64,000 nucleotides of DNA from JAMXLO01 sp963812475 (GTDB lineage: Bacteria > Pseudomonadota > Alphaproteobacteria > Acetobacterales > Acetobacteraceae): contig CAWEVI010000038.1 in assembly GCA_963812475.1 (NCBI GenBank), positions 1-64,000 of the forward strand. The letters run 5' to 3'. The notes beneath the pieces are model-generated. The model was not told the DNA's origin. It saw only the letters and a program-made list of their open reading frames with translations, and searched no databases. Positions 18,460-27,743 of this stretch are shown here, piece after piece. The translations under genes and the position numbers were made by a program. Each line of letters opens with the position of its first letter. Within the stretch, counting starts at the first letter, position 1.

Positions 18460-19758
18460 TCAGGCCGGCGCATGAGCGTACTTGTCGAGCTCCACCTCGT
18501 CGATCACCGTTGTCATCATGAACTGGAACAACGCGGCGCCAATGAGGGTGATCGCGGCACCGATCGCCAGAGCCACCACGAACGAGCCGGTGGTATCGAC
18601 GATGAAACCGGTCAGGATCGGTGACAGTGTGCCGCCGAGGAAGCCGGCGAAATTCTGGTTGCTGGCAGCCGAGGCGGTATAGGCCTGCGGCGTTACCGCG
18701 GTCACCAGGATCCATTTGCAGGTGATGCCGAACTGCATGAAGAACATCGACAGCGAGATGCAGGCGACCGCCACGCCGGCGCTGGTGGCGATCGCGGCCA
18801 GCCCGGTGAACGCAGCCGAGCCGAGCAATCCAAGGATCAACGGCAGGCGACGGCTGGCCACCAGCTCCATGCCGCGTGCGACCAGTCGGTCCGAAACGTA
18901 GCCCCCGCACAGCGCACCGAAGAACGCGCACAGCAGCGGCACCGAGGCCAGAAGTCCGGTCTTGGCGATGCTGATGTGCTGCTGCATCTCGAGGTAGGCC
19001 GGCAGCCAGGTCTGGTACATCCAGGTGATGTATCCAGTGCAGAACGCGCCGAGCATCAGGACCCACATCGCGCGAAAGCGGAACAGTGAGCCCCATTGGC
19101 GCAGCGAGACCGAGGACTTGGACTGGCGGTTCGTCCGCAGATACTCTTCGTCCTGCGCTTGCAGCACCTGCGACCTGGGGTCACGATAGATCAGGAACCA
19201 CAGACCGGCAGCCGCGATTCCGGCCAGCCCCATGACGATGAACATCACGCGCCAGTTGAAGGCGAGCATCAGGCCGGTCAGGATCGGCGGGGCGAGCGTC
19301 GGGCCGATATAGGCGCCCGACGTGTAAACACCGCTTGGCGTGCCGCGGTCCTTGACATCGAACCAGTCGCTGACCGAGCGCGTCGCCGAGGGAAAGCAGG
19401 GTGCCTCGGTCGCGCCGAGCCCGATCCGCGACAGCATCAGCTGATAGTAGGTGGCCGCCAATCCGCCTGCCGCCTGACACAGCGACCACAGGATCATTGC
19501 CGCACCGACCAGGAATTTCGGTCCGATCCGATCGAGCAGGTAGCCCGACGGCAACTGAGCAATTCCGTAGGTCAGAGCCCAGGCCGATCCCAGCGCGCCG
19601 ATCGCGGTGGCGTTGACCCCGAACTCCTCGCGGATCTTCAAATTCCCGATCGCCAGGGTCGAGCGATCCATGTAGTTCAAGGCGATCGCCGCGGTGACAA
19701 GGGCGATCGCAATCCACTGCATGCGTCGGAGCTGACGTGACGGGCCGATTGCCGGCAT
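18460..19758 (-). CDS. MFS transporter (ACS/phthalate-permease-like)
   Basis: 432 residues from MPAIGPSRQLRRMQWIAIAL, with GGGAGGAAG upstream; the open frame extends far upstream but only as antisense of the next gene. Twelve hydrophobic segments are seen. NYMDRSTLAIGNLKIREEF in the first helix/loop and GLGATEAPCFPSATRSVSDW match the anion:cation symporter group, which imports organic acids such as hexuronates, phthalate and tartrate. It is divergent from the CocE-type hydrolase at 19945 and forms one edge of the catabolic block next to radA. Confidence 0.88.
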   Translation of the reverse strand: MPAIGPSRQLRRMQWIAIALVTAAIALNYMDRSTLAIGNLKIREEFGVNATAIGALGSAWALTYGIAQLPSGYLLDRIGPKFLVGAAMILWSLCQAAGGLAATYYQLMLSRIGLGATEAPCFPSATRSVSDWFDVKDRGTPSGVYTSGAYIGPTLAPPILTGLMLAFNWRVMFIVMGLAGIAAAGLWFLIYRDPRSQVLQAQDEEYLRTNRQSKSSVSLRQWGSLFRFRAMWVLMLGAFCTGYITWMYQTWLPAYLEMQQHISIAKTGLLASVPLLCAFFGALCGGYVSDRLVARGMELVASRRLPLILGLLGSAAFTGLAAIATSAGVAVACISLSMFFMQFGITCKWILVTAVTPQAYTASAASNQNFAGFLGGTLSPILTGFIVDTTGSFVVALAIGAAITLIGAALFQFMMTTVIDEVELDKYAHAPA

Positions 19759-19944
19759 GCTTCTTCCTCCCACGTTGTGGTCGCATCTCAGGGTGTGTCG
19801 TTGGCTTCTGGATACTGTAGGATTCCGCGAAAGCGGCAAAGGTGGACCCAAAGCCCGTCCGGATATCGGCGATGACGATCGGGCCGGGCGGGGAGCAATG
19901 GCGGCATCACTCAACAGACCATCCACGCAAAACGGATCGTACTC

Positions 19945-21879
19945 TTGATAGTCACGCAGTTCCCCCATGCGTTGCGCGAGATCGAGCACATGCTGATTCC
20001 GCTGAGCGACGGCACGAAGCTTGCCGCGCGCATCTGGTTGCCGACGGACGCTGTGCAGAATCCGGTGCCAGCGATCCTGGAGTACCTTCCGTACCGCAAG
20101 CGGACCGGTACTTACGAACGCGACGCGCTGACACATCCTTATCTCGCGGGCCATGGCTATGCCGCCGTTCGTGTCGATATCCGCGGCAGCGGTGAATCCG
20201 ATGGTCTGCTGTTCGATGAATATGCGCAACAGGAGCAGGACGACGCGCTGGAGGTGATCGCGTGGCTGGCGGCGCAGCCGTGGTGCAGCGGCGCCGTCGG
20301 CATGATGGGAATCTCCTGGGGTGGGTTCAACGCATTGCAGGTCGCCGCGCGTCGCCCGCCGGCGCTGAAGGCGATCATCACGATCTGTTCGACCGACGAC
20401 CGCTTCCGCGACGATGTGCATTACATGGGCGGCGCGCCGCTCAAGGCAAACTTCGGGTGGGCTTCGTTCCTGTTCGGCGCAATGTGTCATCCGCCCGATC
20501 CCGCGCTCGTTGGCGATCGCTGGCGCGCGATGTGGCAGGAGCGCCTGGACAATCTCCCGCTGTTCATCGAGCCGTGGCTGCGGCACCAATGGCGCGACGC
20601 CTACTGGAAGCACGGCTCGGTGTGCGAGAATTACAGTGCGATCCAGTGTCCGGTGTATGCGGTCGGCGGCTGGACCGACGGTTACACCAATACGATCCCG
20701 CGCCTGCTCGCGCGTCTGTCGGCGCCGCGCAAGGGTCTCATCGGGCCGTGGGCACACGGCTATCCGCACGTGGCACTCCCCGGTCCGCAGATCGGCTTCC
20801 TGCAGGAGTCGCTGCGATGGTGGGATCATTGGCTGAAGGGCGTCGACACCGGCGTGATGAATGAGCCGATGCTGCGCGCCTGGATGACCGAGAGCGTGAA
20901 GCCCGCGCCATATCACGACGAGCTGCCGGGGCGCTGGATTGCCGAAGCATCATGGCCATCGCCCCGAATAGCGGTGCACCGCCTGTTGCTCGGTGATGGC
21001 GGGTTGCAGGTGAGCGATGCGCGCCTGACCCCGCGGACCGTGTGTTCGCCGCAAACGGTTGGCAAGCACGCCGGGAGCTGGTGTCCGTTTGGCCGCGGCG
21101 CTGATCAGGCGGCCGACCAGCAGGAAGACGATGCACGTTCCCTGGTGTTTGAAACCGCACCGCTGGATGCGCGCATCGAGATTCTCGGAGCTCCGATCGT
21201 GACGCTCGATATCGCAGCCGACAGACCACTCGCAAACCTGATCGTCCGGCTTTGCGATGAGCATCCCGACGGCGCATCGCTGCGCGTCAGCTACGGAATA
21301 CAAAACCTGACGCATCGCGACGGAGACGAGACGCCAGCCCCGTTGGTGCCGGGGAACCGCTATCGTGTGCATATCCAGCTCAACGACGCAGGCACGGTGT
21401 TTCCGGCCGGCCACAGGATCAGACTGGCCATTTCCACCGCCTATTGGCCAATGATCTGGCCGACCCCAGAGATCGCGACGGTAACGGTATTCGGCGGGTC
21501 GCTTGAACTGCCGGTGCGAGCGCCGGCGGCGGCTGATGCGCTGCTGGCGCCGTTTCCCGGACCCGAGACGGCTCCGCCCGAGCCCACCACGGAAGTCCGT
21601 CCAGGGGTCGTTCAGATCGAACGGTTGGGGCTCGAATTGGGCACGGAGAGTAACTTCAAATCCCACATCGATGAGGACGATCCGCTTGGCGCGGCCGTCG
21701 AAATGCAGCAGTCGCAGACGATCTCGCGCGGTGCATGGCGCACCCGGATCGAGACGCGGCTGAAGATGTCGGCCACTCACGATGCATTCCTGCTGCGGGC
21801 AACGATGCGGGCGTTCGACGGTGACGAAGAGATCTGCAGCCGCGAGTGGGACTGCGGTGTGCCACGAAATTCGGTATAG
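19945..21879 (+). CDS. CocE/NonD family hydrolase (X-Pro dipeptidyl-peptidase-like)
   Basis: 644 residues from a TTG start; the conserved N-terminus (VTQFPHALREIEHMLIPLSD, GTKLAARIWLP) begins almost at once. The alpha/beta hydrolase domain carries GISWGG (nucleophile Ser), the acid in GGWTDGYTNT and His in GPWAHGYPH. The C-terminal jelly-roll domain (from about residue 390) has ISTAYWPMIWPTPE. The family splits esters or amides such as cocaine, X-Pro peptides and acylated amino compounds. No signal peptide is seen, so the enzyme is cytosolic. It leads a plus-strand series with an SDR and an SMP-30-like gene. Confidence 0.9.
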   Translation: MIVTQFPHALREIEHMLIPLSDGTKLAARIWLPTDAVQNPVPAILEYLPYRKRTGTYERDALTHPYLAGHGYAAVRVDIRGSGESDGLLFDEYAQQEQDDALEVIAWLAAQPWCSGAVGMMGISWGGFNALQVAARRPPALKAIITICSTDDRFRDDVHYMGGAPLKANFGWASFLFGAMCHPPDPALVGDRWRAMWQERLDNLPLFIEPWLRHQWRDAYWKHGSVCENYSAIQCPVYAVGGWTDGYTNTIPRLLARLSAPRKGLIGPWAHGYPHVALPGPQIGFLQESLRWWDHWLKGVDTGVMNEPMLRAWMTESVKPAPYHDELPGRWIAEASWPSPRIAVHRLLLGDGGLQVSDARLTPRTVCSPQTVGKHAGSWCPFGRGADQAADQQEDDARSLVFETAPLDARIEILGAPIVTLDIAADRPLANLIVRLCDEHPDGASLRVSYGIQNLTHRDGDETPAPLVPGNRYRVHIQLNDAGTVFPAGHRIRLAISTAYWPMIWPTPEIATVTVFGGSLELPVRAPAAADALLAPFPGPETAPPEPTTEVRPGVVQIERLGLELGTESNFKSHIDEDDPLGAAVEMQQSQTISRGAWRTRIETRLKMSATHDAFLLRATMRAFDGDEEICSREWDCGVPRNSV

Positions 21880-21939
21880 TTACTGCGACAGCGTTCAGCG
21901 CGCCCCTCGCCAACACATATCGCAGACGGAGCGACAACC

Positions 21940-22683
21940 ATGAGACTCGCGGGAAAAATCGCCGTCATTACCGGCGCGGCATCCGGCATGGGTGCGGCCA
22001 CGGCGCGCATGTTCGTGCGCGAAGGCGCCAAGGTCGTGATCGCGGATGTCATGGAACATGAGGGCAGACAGGTGGCGAACGCCATCGGCGACGCCGCGCG
22101 ATTTGAAACGCTGGACGTGACAAACGAGGCGAATTGGGCGGCGGTCGTGGCCGCCACCACGCGGCATTTCGGCAAACTCGATGTGCTGGTCAACAACGCC
22201 GGCATCTCCGGCAGCGCCGAACAGGACCTCTACAGCACCGATGCCTGGCATCGCATCATGGCGGTCAACGCGACCGGCGTATTCCTCGGCATCAAGCATG
22301 CGATCCCGGCGATGATCGCGGGCGGCGGCGGATCAATAGTCAATCTGTCATCGATTGCCGGCATCATCGGCAGCGAGGGTGTACACATGGCGTACAACGC
22401 CTCGAAGGCCGCCGTGCGGCTCATGACGAAATCGACCGCCGTGCAGCACGCCCAGCACAGGATCCGCGCCAATTCGGTCCACCCCGGCATCATGCCGCCG
22501 ATGCGCACGTCTGGTCGCACCGCCGATCCAGCCGTGCGGGCTGCGCGGATGCATGTCATTCCCATGCGCCGACCGGGGGAGGTCGATGAAGTGGCGTATG
22601 CCATTCTGTTCCTCGCCTCCGATGAGTCGTCCTACATCACCGGTTCGGAAATCCATGTGGATGGCGGCGCCATCGCCATATAG
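21940..22683 (+). CDS. SDR family oxidoreductase
   Basis: 247 residues. The cofactor motif TGAASGMGAA, acidic DVMEHEG (suggesting NAD rather than NADP), NNAG, the catalytic Ser in NLSSIAG and YNASK are all present, as is the terminal SEIHVDGGAIAI. This is a classical SDR close to 3-alpha/7-alpha-hydroxysteroid or cyclohexanol dehydrogenases. The substrate cannot be read from sequence. It follows the CocE-type gene by 60 bases on the same strand and probably shares its transcript. Confidence 0.92.
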   Translation: MRLAGKIAVITGAASGMGAATARMFVREGAKVVIADVMEHEGRQVANAIGDAARFETLDVTNEANWAAVVAATTRHFGKLDVLVNNAGISGSAEQDLYSTDAWHRIMAVNATGVFLGIKHAIPAMIAGGGGSIVNLSSIAGIIGSEGVHMAYNASKAAVRLMTKSTAVQHAQHRIRANSVHPGIMPPMRTSGRTADPAVRAARMHVIPMRRPGEVDEVAYAILFLASDESSYITGSEIHVDGGAIAI

Positions 22684-22840
22684 GCGAGCGTCACACGCGT
22701 GAAGGACGTGCGTCGACATGGACATCATGCGACTCGCGTCACGGTAAACCGGCTTGAGATTTGCGGCGTCGTCAGAGTTGCGCGCGACGTTCGCAGCCGG
22801 CAATATCTCCGTCTCTTTGGGGGGAAGGAGAACAAAAATC

Positions 22841-23924
22841 ATGGCTATGCGGCACAAGCTTGCCAAGATCGTGGGCACGGCGTTGATCGGCATTACGCTT
22901 CTCACCGCGGGTCCGGGCGGCGATGCCAGGGCGCAAACGCCCAGCCTGGTTCAACCGTGGGGCCTGCCGCCAGTGCCGTCAGGCGTCGGCCCGGTGGAAA
23001 AATTTGCCGATGTCAGCAACACGCCGCAGGGCCAGTTCCTCGAAGGCGGCGCTTTCGACACCGAGGGCAATCTTTGGTTCGTGGCGATCGGCAGCGGATG
23101 GGTCTCATATCTGACTCCTGATGCCAAGCTGGTTCCGGTTTTCAACTGCAACCCGCCGGCTGATCTGGGTCAAACCTGTGAGCCGCAAGGCACGCGGTGG
23201 CACGATGGCAAGCTGTACCTGACGTCCCGTCATCGCGGCATCCTGGTGTACGATCCGCAGACGAAGCAGGTCAGCACTCTGGTCTATACCTACCGCAATC
23301 AGTTGTTCCGAGGTCCCAACGACCTCGACTTCGATGCCGAGGGCAACATGTTCTTCACCGATCCATGGGGATCAGGTCCCGGACCGAACGTGTCCGACCG
23401 TACCGGGGTCGTTTATCAGGTACTCTCGCGATGGCGTGCTGCGCAGGGTGATGGACAGCGGCTCGTTTCCGAACGGTATCGCCGTGTCACCCGATGACGC
23501 CGTGCTGGCAATCGGGGACTTCAGAGAAGGCCGCGTCTGGTACAGCTCCTTCATGACCGGGCCGACGATCGGCTGTCCTCAATGTGCGAAGGATCCGCTG
23601 CATCTGACGTTTGGTTCGGTGAAGGCGGGCAGCTATGTGCCTGGCAACAGCGGGCCCGACGGCCTCCATTACGACGTCCATGGCAATATATGGGCGGGGC
23701 TGGCTGGCATCGGCGGCATTGTCGAGATCGATCCGCACGGCATCATTTTGGGATTCGTGCCGATCCCGAATGGCGACGCCGCAACGACCAACTTCGCGTT
23801 CGGTGGTCCCGATAACCAGTATCTGTACTTTGAGGGTGCGAACAGCGGGACTTTCTGGCGCTTCAAGGCGCCGTATCCTGGCCTGATCGGTCCGGGCGGT
23901 GTTCGTCTGCCAGCACAGCCATGA
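22841..23924 (+). pseudogene. SMP-30/gluconolactonase-like secreted protein, one-base frameshift
   Basis: Start at 22841 (GGAAGGAG upstream) with a signal peptide ending GDARAQ. The beta-propeller strands are clear: GQFLEGGAFDTEGNLWFVAI, GPNDLDFDAEGNMFFTDPWG, then SFPNGIAVSPDDAVLAIGDF and GLHYDVHGNIWAGLAGIGGI. The two halves lie in different frames. Deleting the A at about 23418 (TATCAGG to TATCGG) restores VYRYSRDGVLRRVMDSG and joins them. Joined length is about 360 residues, normal for a lactonase of this fold. The NGI and D residues expected for the metal site are in the second half. Either an assembly error or a recent inactivation. Confidence 0.75.
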
Positions 23925-24026
23925 ATCTCATGGGCGGAGCACGACGCGCTTCGCCGTGGAAACACAAACGAGCCGCTCCGGTCGTGATGGGTATCCCCGC
24001 GGATCAAATCCGGGGAGATACCCATC

Positions 24027-24788
24027 TCATGCATCCCCCGGCGCCACGGACAATTCAAACAGGCTTCCCCAGCGCCGACCTGGCGCAGTCGGTTGACCGG
24101 CCGTGCCAAGCGCTCCCCACACCCCCGCGGTAACGGAGTCGTATACGGGAATATCGATCTCCCGCTCCAGCGCATCGACCAGGTGCGCCACGGGGAAGTT
24201 GGTGCAATACGCGATGACCGCATCCGGGCGAACCGTCGCGACACTGCGGACCATTGCAACGATATCACCATCGGGGATTGCAGCGTAAGCAAGATTGTCC
24301 GCAACGCCGGCATGCGCCTCGGCTACGACGGCATATCCCGCATCGGCGAACACCGGGGGGATTTTGGCGGCGTAGGCAGACCGGTAGGGTGTTACCAACG
24401 CGACGCGCGTGGCCTTCGTGGCGCGGAGTGCAGCATCGATCGCCAAGGTCGATGTGACTGAGGGAATGCCGGTCATGCCCGTGATGCGATCGCACAGCGT
24501 GCGATCCACCGCAAACCCGATACTGCCGCCCTTGCTGCCGTTCCAGCAGATGCACGACGGATGCGCGTGTGCCAGCAGTTCCGCCGCGCGCAGCATGCCG
24601 GTCCAGTCGTAATCGTCAGCATACGCGTCGGATGAGCCGACCACCTCGGTGCGCGAGAAATGCGCGCTGACCATGGGAAAATCAGCGAGCACCGCCGCCG
24701 TGACACGTTCGACCACAACATTGGCCGAGGGCGTAATCGTCCCGATGGCGATGGTCGGCCGGCGGACTGCCAGCAAGGGGTCTGTCAT
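24027..24788 (-). CDS. Asp/Glu racemase-fold protein (maleate isomerase/arylmalonate decarboxylase group)
   Basis: 253 residues. The fold is recognised by IAIGTITPSANVVVERVT, the SVTSTLAIDAAL segment and RVALVTPYRSAYA. Members with isomerase or racemase activity use two cysteines. Here the C-terminal one is present (DAVIAYCTNFPVAHL), but the first site reads CWNGSKGGSIGF, with Asn-Gly where active members often have Cys-Thr. A one-cysteine mechanism (as in decarboxylases) or a changed reaction is possible. It is encoded opposite the SMP-30-like gene and upstream of an unrelated permease. Confidence 0.75.
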   Translation of the reverse strand: MTDPLLAVRRPTIAIGTITPSANVVVERVTAAVLADFPMVSAHFSRTEVVGSSDAYADDYDWTGMLRAAELLAHAHPSCICWNGSKGGSIGFAVDRTLCDRITGMTGIPSVTSTLAIDAALRATKATRVALVTPYRSAYAAKIPPVFADAGYAVVAEAHAGVADNLAYAAIPDGDIVAMVRSVATVRPDAVIAYCTNFPVAHLVDALEREIDIPVYDSVTAGVWGALGTAGQPTAPGRRWGSLFELSVAPGDA

Positions 24789-24857
24789 GGATCCTCACTC
24801 ATCACGCCGTTGCTGCGGACACTACCCGATCAACAGCGCGGTCCGTAGCGCCGGGCG

Positions 24858-25937
24858 TCAGCGCGCCGCCGTGGTTGGCGCTGCCTCATCGTCCTCCGCC
24901 ATCCAGGCGTTCAGCAGCGTGTAGGCGATCGCCAGCACCGTGGGGCCGACGAAGATGCCCAGGAGACCGAATGCGATCAGGCCGCCGATGACGCCGAAAA
25001 GGATGAGCAGCAATGGCAGATCCGCGCCCCTGCGGATCAGCAGCGGGCGCACGAAGTTGTCCATCGTCATGGCAACGATGCTGAACGCCAGCAGTACGGT
25101 CGCCCACACTGTATCTCCGGAATAATACATCCACACCACGGCAGGGATCAGCACAAGGCCGGGGCCAACCTGGGCCAGGCACAGCATGAACATCAACGCG
25201 GTCAGCAGCGAGGCAAACGGCACGCCGACGACCGCAAGACCGATGCCACCCAACACGCTCTGCGCCACCGCGGTCACCACGACGCCGAGCGCGACGCCAC
25301 GGATCGCCTGACCAGCCAGCACCACCGCCATCTCGCCGCGATCGCCACCCAGGCGACGGCCAAAGCGAACCGCAGTTGCGGCAGCGCGCTCGCCGCCAGC
25401 GTACAAAATCGCCGCGATGGCGACTGTCAGCAGGAATTGCAGGAACGTTCCGCCCAGACTGCCGATGGCGGAGGCGAACCATTGGCTGACTTCACCGGCG
25501 TAAGGGGTCAACCTCGGCGCCAGTTCCCGCACGCCCGCCGAGGTAAGTTGCGCCCATGCCTGGGTGACCGGCGCGCCGACCAGCGGCACCTGGGACAGCC
25601 AGCCTGGCGGCGGCGGCACCCGCAACGACAGTACGCTTCTTGCCAGATCGGCTATTTCATCCAGGTTGGCCACGATCGTGCTGATGGCCAGCCAGAACGG
25701 CAGGATCAGCACCAGCAACAGCGCCAGCGTCATGACCAACACAGCGAGACTGCGCCGATTGCCGGCATGGTGCTGCACCTGCAGCATCAGCGGCCAGGTG
25801 GCAACCACCAAGGTAATGGCCCAGGTGATCGCCGGCAGGAACGGGCGCATCACCCAAAAGCTGGCAGCAATCAGGGCGCCGATGAACAGCACTGCGAGCG
25901 TCGAGCGGGTCAGGTCTTGGTGCGGATGGGCCATCAT
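24858..25937 (-). CDS. AI-2E family transporter (PerM/YdiK-like)
   Basis: 359 residues with about eight hydrophobic segments, including paired N-terminal helices (residues about 14-50) and the family hallmark near the C-terminus (FSIVAMTMDNFVRPLLIRRG, then LFGVIGGLIAFGLLGIFVGP). The family was named from TqsA, an autoinducer-2 exporter, but members carry various substrates, including sodium/proton exchange. Nothing in the context identifies the cargo. Confidence 0.9.
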   Translation of the reverse strand: MMAHPHQDLTRSTLAVLFIGALIAASFWVMRPFLPAITWAITLVVATWPLMLQVQHHAGNRRSLAVLVMTLALLLVLILPFWLAISTIVANLDEIADLARSVLSLRVPPPPGWLSQVPLVGAPVTQAWAQLTSAGVRELAPRLTPYAGEVSQWFASAIGSLGGTFLQFLLTVAIAAILYAGGERAAATAVRFGRRLGGDRGEMAVVLAGQAIRGVALGVVVTAVAQSVLGGIGLAVVGVPFASLLTALMFMLCLAQVGPGLVLIPAVVWMYYSGDTVWATVLLAFSIVAMTMDNFVRPLLIRRGADLPLLLILFGVIGGLIAFGLLGIFVGPTVLAIAYTLLNAWMAEDDEAAPTTAAR

Positions 25938-26181
25938 GGTCGGAGCTTCTGTGCTCGCATGCCGATGGTTACGCCGATATCAGCCTCTGGCAAACGCGGT
26001 CGGAAACTGGGCCGATATGCTGCGCCACGGCAGCCTCCATCGGCGCGCGGGCTCCGGATTTTGCAGTGTATCGCGATGTGAAGCGCTTCAGAGCGAGGCG
26101 CCCGATCTGCATGCGATCTTCCGCCTGTCAGCAAGACAATTGCAGCCAAGCGCTGACGGAAGTCTCGGAATCGAGGGTGCC

Positions 26182-26373
26182 ATGAAGAAGCTCGCATTCG
26201 TTGCCCTGGCCTTTGCACTGATACTCGGGGGTACCACGGCGGAAGCGTTGCGGCAGTTCCAGCATGCGGAACAATTGACGCAGGAAGTCGGGCCGGACTC
26301 CGGCTGGTCGATCACGGAAACCGGGGCATCACCCGGCTGGTCGATCACCCCCGCGCACGCCCACATGTGGTGA
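26182..26373 (+). CDS. Small secreted peptide with repeated GWSIT
   Basis: 63 residues. MKKLAFVALAFALILGGTTA is a clear signal peptide. The short mature part contains two near copies of a segment (PDSGWSITETGA and SPGWSITPAHA) and ends HAHMW. There are no cysteines. The ATG has GGGTGCC upstream rather than a strong ribosome binding site. The product could be a processed peptide or a spurious small gene; the signal peptide is the best evidence for it. It is followed directly by paired REP-like palindromes. Confidence 0.5.
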   Translation: MKKLAFVALAFALILGGTTAEALRQFQHAEQLTQEVGPDSGWSITETGASPGWSITPAHAHMW

Positions 26374-26413
26374 TCGGCACACTATGCCTTGCACACAGTA
26401 TTTTTTGGTCGTC

Positions 26414-26503
26414 ATGGCCGGGTTTGACCAGGCTTGACCCGGCCATCCCCCGTGGGATCGTGCTGGACGAGATGGCCGGGTCAAACCGGTCAAACCCGGC
26501 CAT
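26414..26503. repeat. Pair of REP-like palindromes
   Basis: Two hairpins, 26414-26446 and 26472-26503, each have ten-base arms ATGGCCGGGT / ACCCGGCCAT, with loops of about 12 bases rich in CAAA/TTGA. They sit between the small secreted gene (plus) and the end of the alcohol dehydrogenase gene (minus), so they could act as a two-way transcription stop. Confidence 0.8.
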
Positions 26504-26564
26504 GACGTACTTGACATGCCGAGCCATGACGCACTTCGTGGACCCGGTCCAGCGATTTTGGATG

Positions 26565-27638
26565 CTACGGCGTGATCGCCACCTTCAGCACTCCGTCGCG
26601 CTGGTGGCTGAACAGGTCGTAGGCCGCCTCGATCTGATCCAGCTTGAAGCGGTGCGTCACCAGCGGCTTCAGATCGACACGCCCGCTGGCGACCACCGCC
26701 ATCAGTCGCCGCATCCGCTCCTTGCCGCCGGGGCAGAGCGTCGTGACGATCTTCAGGTCCGCCAGCCCCGCGGCAAACGCATCGAGTGGGATCGTCAGGT
26801 CGGACGAATAAACCCCCAGGCTGGACAGCGTTCCGCCTGGCCGAAGAACGCGTAGGGCGCCTGCGAACGTGGTCTGCGTGCCCAGCGCCTCGATGGCCAC
26901 GTCGACGCCGCGCCCATCGGTGAGCCGCATGATCTCCGCCACCGGATCCACCGCCTTGAAGTCCACGACGTGGTCGGCGCCCATACGGCGCGACACTTCC
27001 ATGCGCGCCGGCACGCCGTCCACCGCGATGATCGTGGTGGCGCCGGCCAGCCGCGCGCCGGCGGTGGCGCACAGGCCGATCGGTCCTTGCGCGAACACCG
27101 CAACCGTATCCCCGATACGGACGCCGCCGCTCTCGGCGCCGGAGAAGCCGGTGGACATGATGTCGGGACACATCAGCACCTGCTCGTCCGTCAGCCCATC
27201 CGGCACCAGAGCGAGGTTGGCCATCGCGTCCGGCACTAGCACGTATTCCGCCTGACAGCCGTCGATCGTGTTGCCGAACTTCCAGCCGCCGATCGCCTTG
27301 AACCCGTGCCTGGTCCCCGCGCCATCCTGGCTGAGACAGCCGCACAGGCAGGCGGCGGAGTAGCCGGACGGCGTGATCGCGCCGGCGATCACCCGCTGGC
27401 CTTCCTTGAAGCCGGTGACCGCGGAGCCGAGTTTCTGAATCACGCCCACCGGTTCATGACCGATGATGAGGCCGGGTCGTACCGGGTACTCACCCTTCAA
27501 TATATGAACGTCGGTGCCACAAATTGTCGTGGTGGTGACCCGCATCAGCGCGTCGAGCGGTCCGATGTCCGGGATCGGCTTCTCCTGCAGGACGATCCGA
27601 CCGCGCTCGACAAACACCGCTGCCTTCATTTTCGGCAT
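26565..27638 (-). CDS. Zinc-dependent alcohol dehydrogenase (MDR family)
   Basis: 357 residues from MPKMKAAVFVERGRIVLQEK; upstream Met codons lack support. The catalytic zinc site is visible as TTTICGTDVH (Cys) and GLIIGHEPVG (His-Glu). CLCGCLSQDG is unusual where the structural zinc lobe lies. The Rossmann motif is GPIGLCATAGARLAGA, with an acidic IAVDGVP after it, pointing to NAD. It resembles Clostridium/Thermoanaerobacter-type secondary alcohol dehydrogenases. AAAGGAA precedes the start. It is followed by the palindrome pair and has no operon partner downstream. Confidence 0.9.
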   Translation of the reverse strand: MPKMKAAVFVERGRIVLQEKPIPDIGPLDALMRVTTTTICGTDVHILKGEYPVRPGLIIGHEPVGVIQKLGSAVTGFKEGQRVIAGAITPSGYSAACLCGCLSQDGAGTRHGFKAIGGWKFGNTIDGCQAEYVLVPDAMANLALVPDGLTDEQVLMCPDIMSTGFSGAESGGVRIGDTVAVFAQGPIGLCATAGARLAGATTIIAVDGVPARMEVSRRMGADHVVDFKAVDPVAEIMRLTDGRGVDVAIEALGTQTTFAGALRVLRPGGTLSSLGVYSSDLTIPLDAFAAGLADLKIVTTLCPGGKERMRRLMAVVASGRVDLKPLVTHRFKLDQIEAAYDLFSHQRDGVLKVAITP

Positions 27639-27743
27639 CACATGGATTCCTTTGATGAACGCACGGGTGATACGGGCTGCGACGTCAGGCCACATTGATC
27701 TGGCGCAACGCCCTCGGGGAATTGATGACGCGCCCGGAGCGGA

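Noticed and set aside
19759..20916. Long upstream extension of the MFS frame at 18460
   Set aside because: The extra residues are antisense to the CocE-type hydrolase; a good ribosome binding site and the normal MFS N-terminus place the start at 19758.
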